NCBI RefSeq assembly: GCF_002803085.1
Contig: NZ_NNBJ01000001.1
Location: 575,040 to 639,039 of the forward strand
Reading direction: 5' to 3'
DNA from: Streptomyces sp. CB01201
GTDB taxonomy: Bacteria > Actinomycetota > Actinomycetes > Streptomycetales > Streptomycetaceae
DNA length: 64,000 bases
Both the position numbers and the translations under genes were made by a program. Each line of letters starts with the position of its first letter. Positions within the stretch are counted from its first letter, which is position 1. The notes beneath the pieces are model-generated. The model saw only the letters and a list, made by a program, of their open reading frames with translations. It was not told where the DNA came from and did no database searches. Shown here piece after piece: positions 60,677 to 64,000 of the stretch.

Positions 60677-61782
60677 GGCAAGTCCTTACGGGACAGGGCG
60701 ACTTCACCCTTGAACCGCGCCGTCACCTCGGCATTGGTGTGGGCCGATGTGACGCGCGGCGGAGTGGCGCCGCCTTTGGCGATGAATACGGCGATCAGGT
60801 GCGGGCCGGGAAGGTCCGCCACCTTCGCCATATGATCGTCGATCTCCGCCTCGGTCCGACAGGTCTCGCCCGTGCGATAACCCGCCGCGAGCGCCAGGTC
60901 GGCCCACCGCATGGACGAACCCCGGGTGCGCTGGCCACCCGTGGAGTCGTAGGAGCCGTTGTCGAGGACGATGTGGGTGAGGTTCTCCGGGCGCCGCTCG
61001 CCGACCAGGGCGAGCCCGCCGAGGTGCATCACCGCGGCCCCGTCCCCGTCGATGACCGCGACCCGCTCGTCGGGCCGGTTCAGGGCGGTGCCGAGGCCCA
61101 GGCCGATGGCGTGTCCCATGGAGCCCTGCATGTAGAAGTTCCGGCCGCTGTCGCGCACCCCGAACAGTTCGCGGCTGATCATGCCGGTGGTGCTGTAGAC
61201 AAGGGCGCCGTCCAGGTGGCGCGCCAGCGCGGTCACCGCGGTCCGCCGGTCGAGCAGGGCCTCGGAGGGCTTGGCCGGCACGTCACACGTGCCGACGGTC
61301 TTCGCCGGTACCAGGATCACGAACTGGCGCTGATGCGCGCGCTCCTCCTCCGCCCGGGCGAGTAGCGCCGTCAGGCTCTGTTCGGTGGGTTTCAGGATGC
61401 CGTGGGCGACTCCGACGGATTCGAGCACGCCGATGGTCGCGGCGCCCATCGCCGCGTGGTGCGGCTCGTCGTCCTCGGCGTTGGGCCAGCCCCGCAGGCT
61501 CACGAAGAGCAGCAGCGGGATCTCGTACGCCATGCTCAGCGAGGTCAGCGGGTCGAGCAGATTGCCGAGGCCCGAATTCTGTGCCAGGACGGCCGACTTG
61601 ACGCCGCTGAGCTCCGAACCCGCCGCCATGGACAGGGCGATGCCCTCGTTGGGAGCGGGCACATAGCTGCCGCGCTGTTCGAGAAGGGCGAAGGGGCCCT
61701 TGAGGAAGGAGCAGGGCACCCCGCTGAAGAAGCCGTAGCCGTGCCGGTCCAGCTCCGCGCAGAAGAACTCGGCGCTGATCAT
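60673..61782 (-). CDS. ppd: Phosphonopyruvate decarboxylase
   Basis: 369-residue ThDP-dependent enzyme. SGVPCSFLKGPFALLE and PAPNEGIALSMAAGSELSG carry the ThDP-activating Glu; VIDGDGAAVMHLGGLALVG is the GDG metal/ThDP motif with VLDNGSYDSTGGQRT after it. The gene is fused by ATGA overlap to PEP mutase. It converts phosphonopyruvate irreversibly to phosphonoacetaldehyde, pulling the unfavourable mutase reaction forward. Length and motifs are normal. The pair shows that the cluster product is a phosphonate or phosphonate-derived. Confidence 0.95.
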   Translation of the reverse strand: MISAEFFCAELDRHGYGFFSGVPCSFLKGPFALLEQRGSYVPAPNEGIALSMAAGSELSGVKSAVLAQNSGLGNLLDPLTSLSMAYEIPLLLFVSLRGWPNAEDDEPHHAAMGAATIGVLESVGVAHGILKPTEQSLTALLARAEEERAHQRQFVILVPAKTVGTCDVPAKPSEALLDRRTAVTALARHLDGALVYSTTGMISRELFGVRDSGRNFYMQGSMGHAIGLGLGTALNRPDERVAVIDGDGAAVMHLGGLALVGERRPENLTHIVLDNGSYDSTGGQRTRGSSMRWADLALAAGYRTGETCRTEAEIDDHMAKVADLPGPHLIAVFIAKGGATPPRVTSAHTNAEVTARFKGEVALSRKDLP

Positions 61783-62633
61783 GCGCTCCACTCCTCCCAG
61801 CGCGAGACCCGGGTCAGGCCGAACAGCTCCTTCATCGAGGTGATGGACCCCTCGACACCCGCTGTTCCACCGTGCAGTTGGATCTCGCTCAGCACGTCGC
61901 GCATCGCCGAGACCGAGGCGCGCAGGGTGTGGTTGGCGTAGATCACCATCGAGACGCCGGCCGCCCGGGCCTCGGCGAGGTCCCAGTGCGGATAGGTGGT
62001 CGGCACCACGACGATCGGGGTGCGCGCCTGCCAGGCCTGGAGGAACTCCACGATCTCGGCGGGCGTGGACTTCTTGGAGTGGATGAGGATGGCGTCCGCG
62101 CCGGCGTCGGCGTACAGGTGCGCGCGGCGCAGGGCCTCCTCCAGGCCGCGGCCCGCGATGAGCGCCTCGACGCGGGCGACCACCGTGAAGTCCGGGTTGC
62201 GCCTGGCCCGTACGCCCGCCTCGATGCGGCCGGCGAACTCCTCGGCCGCCTCCAGGTCCTGGCCGCCGCGCAGAAAACTGTTCCGCTTGGGGAACAGCTT
62301 GTCCTCGAAGCAGACGCCCGCGATGTCGGCGGACTCGAACTGCTGGACCGTGCGCACCACGTTGATCTTGCCGCCGAAGCCGGTGTCGCAGTCGGCGAGC
62401 AGCGGCAGGCCGGTCGTCTGGTTGGCGTGCGAGGACGCTTCGAGGAGTTCGGCCATGGTGAGCAGGCCGAGGTCCGGCAGGCCGCGTGACGCGGAGATCT
62501 CGAAGCTCGACGCCCACAGGCCGTCGAAGCCGGCCTCCTCGATGAGGAGGGCGGTGAGGGCGTCGCGGCATCCGACGATGCGGGCCGTCTCGGGCCGCTC
62601 CAGGAGCTCGCGGAACAGGGCTGCTTTGGTCAC
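61779..62633 (-). CDS. pepM: Phosphoenolpyruvate phosphomutase (PEP mutase)
   Basis: 284 residues of the isocitrate-lyase/PEP mutase superfamily. EDKLFPKRNSF (about 113-123) contains the diagnostic EDKxxxKxNS motif that separates true PEP mutases from lyases; PLLADCDTGFGG holds the metal-binding Asp residues. It converts PEP to phosphonopyruvate, forming the C-P bond, the entry to nearly all known phosphonates. GTG at 62633 overlaps the methyltransferase stop (GTGA), and its stop overlaps the decarboxylase start (ATGA). A longer reading inside the upstream gene was rejected. Confidence 0.96.
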   Translation of the reverse strand: MTKAALFRELLERPETARIVGCRDALTALLIEEAGFDGLWASSFEISASRGLPDLGLLTMAELLEASSHANQTTGLPLLADCDTGFGGKINVVRTVQQFESADIAGVCFEDKLFPKRNSFLRGGQDLEAAEEFAGRIEAGVRARRNPDFTVVARVEALIAGRGLEEALRRAHLYADAGADAILIHSKKSTPAEIVEFLQAWQARTPIVVVPTTYPHWDLAEARAAGVSMVIYANHTLRASVSAMRDVLSEIQLHGGTAGVEGSITSMKELFGLTRVSRWEEWSA

Positions 62634-63331
62634 TGTGTCCCCGCCCTCTGCGCGAAGTGCGTGTGGTTGGTGCCCGCCACCGGGGCCGCCGGCGTCTGGA
62701 ACACGCAGTGCCAGTGGAACGAGCCGGGCTTGGAGTGTTCGGCGTCCAGGGCGCTGATCAGCTGGAACCCCTCGTGCAGGCGCAGCAGATCGGCCGCGTC
62801 GACGTACATGTGCGGATGCACCTTGTCGTCCGGCGCGCCCGGCTGGCAGAAGGTGTTGGGGCTCACCTCGTCGCCCTTGCCGTACTCGCCGTTGCGCTTG
62901 GAGAGCATCGTGCACTGGTAGACGCCGCCCGGCCGCAGCACCCGGCGGACCTCGGCCAGGGTCCTGGCCAGGCTCACCTCGTCGCCGTGGTAGACCACGT
63001 TGAAGGCGAGCACGTAGTCGAAACTGCCGTCGGGATAAGGGAGTTCGGTGAAGTCGCCGACGTCGAGGGTCACCTGGAGGGATCGCTCGGCGCTGTCGGC
63101 GCCGGCCGCTTCGAGGGCGGCCGGCGCCCGGTCGATCCCGGTGCTGACGAAACCCTCCTCCGCGAAGAAGAGCGCGTGCCGGCCGATTCCGCAGCCGAGG
63201 TCGAGCGCGTCCTTGGCGCCGAGCGCGCGCAGCCGGGTGGCCTCTTCCACGACCCAGGGGTGGGGGCGGGACCAGTCGGCGCGGCCGCTGTCAGTGCGCC
63301 AGACCTCGTCCCAGTAGAGATGGGCTGTCAT
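62630..63331 (-). CDS. Methyltransferase (DhpI/FzmB-like by context)
   Basis: 233 residues. ALDLGCGIGRHALFFAEEGF is SAM motif I, VSTGIDRAPAALE motif II, and VLAFNVVYHGDE the motif IV region; RRVLRPGGVYQCTMLSKRN follows as in TehB/DhpI-like enzymes. DhpI and FzmB methylate phosphonate oxygens, and this gene directly precedes PEP mutase with a GTGA overlap. O-methylation of the phosphonate, reducing its charge, is the likely role (inference). ATG at 63331. Confidence 0.88.
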   Translation of the reverse strand: MTAHLYWDEVWRTDSGRADWSRPHPWVVEEATRLRALGAKDALDLGCGIGRHALFFAEEGFVSTGIDRAPAALEAAGADSAERSLQVTLDVGDFTELPYPDGSFDYVLAFNVVYHGDEVSLARTLAEVRRVLRPGGVYQCTMLSKRNGEYGKGDEVSPNTFCQPGAPDDKVHPHMYVDAADLLRLHEGFQLISALDAEHSKPGSFHWHCVFQTPAAPVAGTNHTHFAQRAGTQ

Positions 63332-63403
63332 GGGTGACCTCGTTCGTCAATACGTCCGTACATCCAGGTCCGGATGCCGATTTCCGATGGGGGTGGGGTG
63401 CGC

Positions 63404-64000
63404 TCAGCCGGCGGACGCGACCGGCTGCGGTACGACGTCCAGGAGGCCGGCCTCCAGGGACTCGTCGAGCAGCGGCCGCATCTCCTGGAGGTCGCAGCCG
63501 ACGGAGGCCACGACCTCCGCGAGGGTGCGCCGGCCGTCCAGGCCGCGCAGCAGCCGCAGCCAGTCCAGGTGGGTGACCTGGTCGATGACGAAGCGCAGGC
63601 TGCCGTCGACGACGACGTAGGACGTGTGCGTCTCGTCGCTGTCGTCCAGGACCAGGACGCCTTCGGCGCGCCGCAGGACGGACTCCTCGCCGATCTCGGT
63701 ACGGGCGAAGAGTTCGAGCACCTCGGGGCCCTCGAAGTCCGTGACCTGGAGTTCGTAGGGCGCGGGGCCGGTGGAGGGGCGGCTGGCGGGCAGCTCGACC
63801 GTCATGTGGTCAAGCAGCCCCAGGTTCACCACGCGCATCAGCAGTTCGACGTGTCCCGAGCTCTGGTCGTGCTCCAGGCGACGCAGCGCGCGCCGCATGT
63901 TCGTGCCGTCCAGGTACTGCGCGGCCCGGGGCGAGGACAGGGCCTCCTCGATCAGCTCGTCGTCGTGGTGGGCGAGCATCCTGGTGAAGGCGCGGTGGGT
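63404..64000 (-). CDS. C-terminal part of an asparagine synthetase-like protein with PqqD-like tail (cut by edge)
   Basis: 199 codons are visible; the frame is open at the right edge, so the N-terminus is outside. The first visible 65 residues (HDDELIEEALSSPRAAQYL, then DGTNMRRALRRLEHD, then VELLMRVVNLGLLDHM) look like the helical end of an AsnB-type synthetase. The last 100 residues (SLRFVIDQVTHLDWLRLL, then GLDGRRTLAEVVAS, then LDESLEAGLLDV) look like a PqqD-type winged helix. In fosfazinomycin biosynthesis the Asn-synthetase homologue FzmA makes arginine hydrazide from glutamylhydrazine; this gene holds the equivalent place. Identification rests on a partial sequence. Confidence 0.5.
   Translation of the reverse strand, partial: THRAFTRMLAHHDDELIEEALSSPRAAQYLDGTNMRRALRRLEHDQSSGHVELLMRVVNLGLLDHMTVELPASRPSTGPAPYELQVTDFEGPEVLELFARTEIGEESVLRRAEGVLVLDDSDETHTSYVVVDGSLRFVIDQVTHLDWLRLLRGLDGRRTLAEVVASVGCDLQEMRPLLDESLEAGLLDVVPQPVASAG

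Overview
The window looks like a Streptomyces (or close actinomycete) chromosome. Evidence: GC is very high with strong third-position GC, GTG and TTG starts are common, and stop/start overlaps of the GTGA and ATGA type link many genes. SARP, P450, NRPS and DrrAB-type transport genes are dense, and the rare leucine codon TTA appears only in a regulator and a P450, as expected for bldA control. Two biosynthetic clusters are visible, separated by an ordinary stretch. No rRNA, tRNA, CRISPR array or insertion sequence was seen.

Region A (about 1-35.7 kb) is a pyochelin/coelibactin-like heterocyclising NRPS cluster. A leftward operon encodes a standalone condensation protein, NRPS2 (ArCP-Cy-A-PCP-Cy-A-PCP), NRPS1 (docking-Cy-A-MT-PCP-TE), a saccharopine-dehydrogenase-like protein, a thiazolinyl imide reductase, a type II thioesterase, an O-methyltransferase, an SDR and a second methyltransferase cut by the left edge. 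Around it are a di-iron oxygenase, another methyltransferase, an alpha/beta hydrolase, two FAD monooxygenases, a three-gene ABC exporter, a carrier protein with a FAAL-like ligase, a DhbE-type aryl-AMP ligase, a Sfp/EntD-type PPTase, a TTA-containing winged-helix regulator and two divergent P450s. The expected scaffold is an aryl cap, then three rings made by Cy domains (the first possibly a methyloxazoline), the last reduced and methylated. The TE domain of NRPS1 has His where the catalytic Ser should be.

Region B (35.8-43.0 kb) holds unrelated genes: a BBE-like FAD oxidase, a VOC protein, a LysR regulator, an FHA protein with a Ser/Thr kinase, a Tat-exported esterase and a thiol peroxidase. 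Strong hairpin terminators lie at several gene ends.

Region C (43.5-64 kb, open at the right edge) joins a phosphonate pathway to an N-N (hydrazine) cassette. PEP mutase, phosphonopyruvate decarboxylase, a DhpI-like methyltransferase, a metallophosphoesterase, an ATP-grasp protein, a TauD dioxygenase, a second methyltransferase and a FemAB-like transferase run leftward. A PurB-like lyase, GNAT, unknown protein, amidase, glutamine-synthetase-like ligase, nucleotide-kinase-like protein and MFS exporter run rightward. Content and order closely resemble what I recall of the fosfazinomycin (fzm) cluster, but no CreE/CreD-type nitrous acid genes are present. At its rightward promoter is a small operon I do not know from that system: a 45-residue Cys/Ser-containing peptide, translationally coupled to a nucleotidyltransferase and a PqqD-like (RiPP recognition element) protein, followed by a SARP regulator. 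This is the best candidate here for something undescribed.
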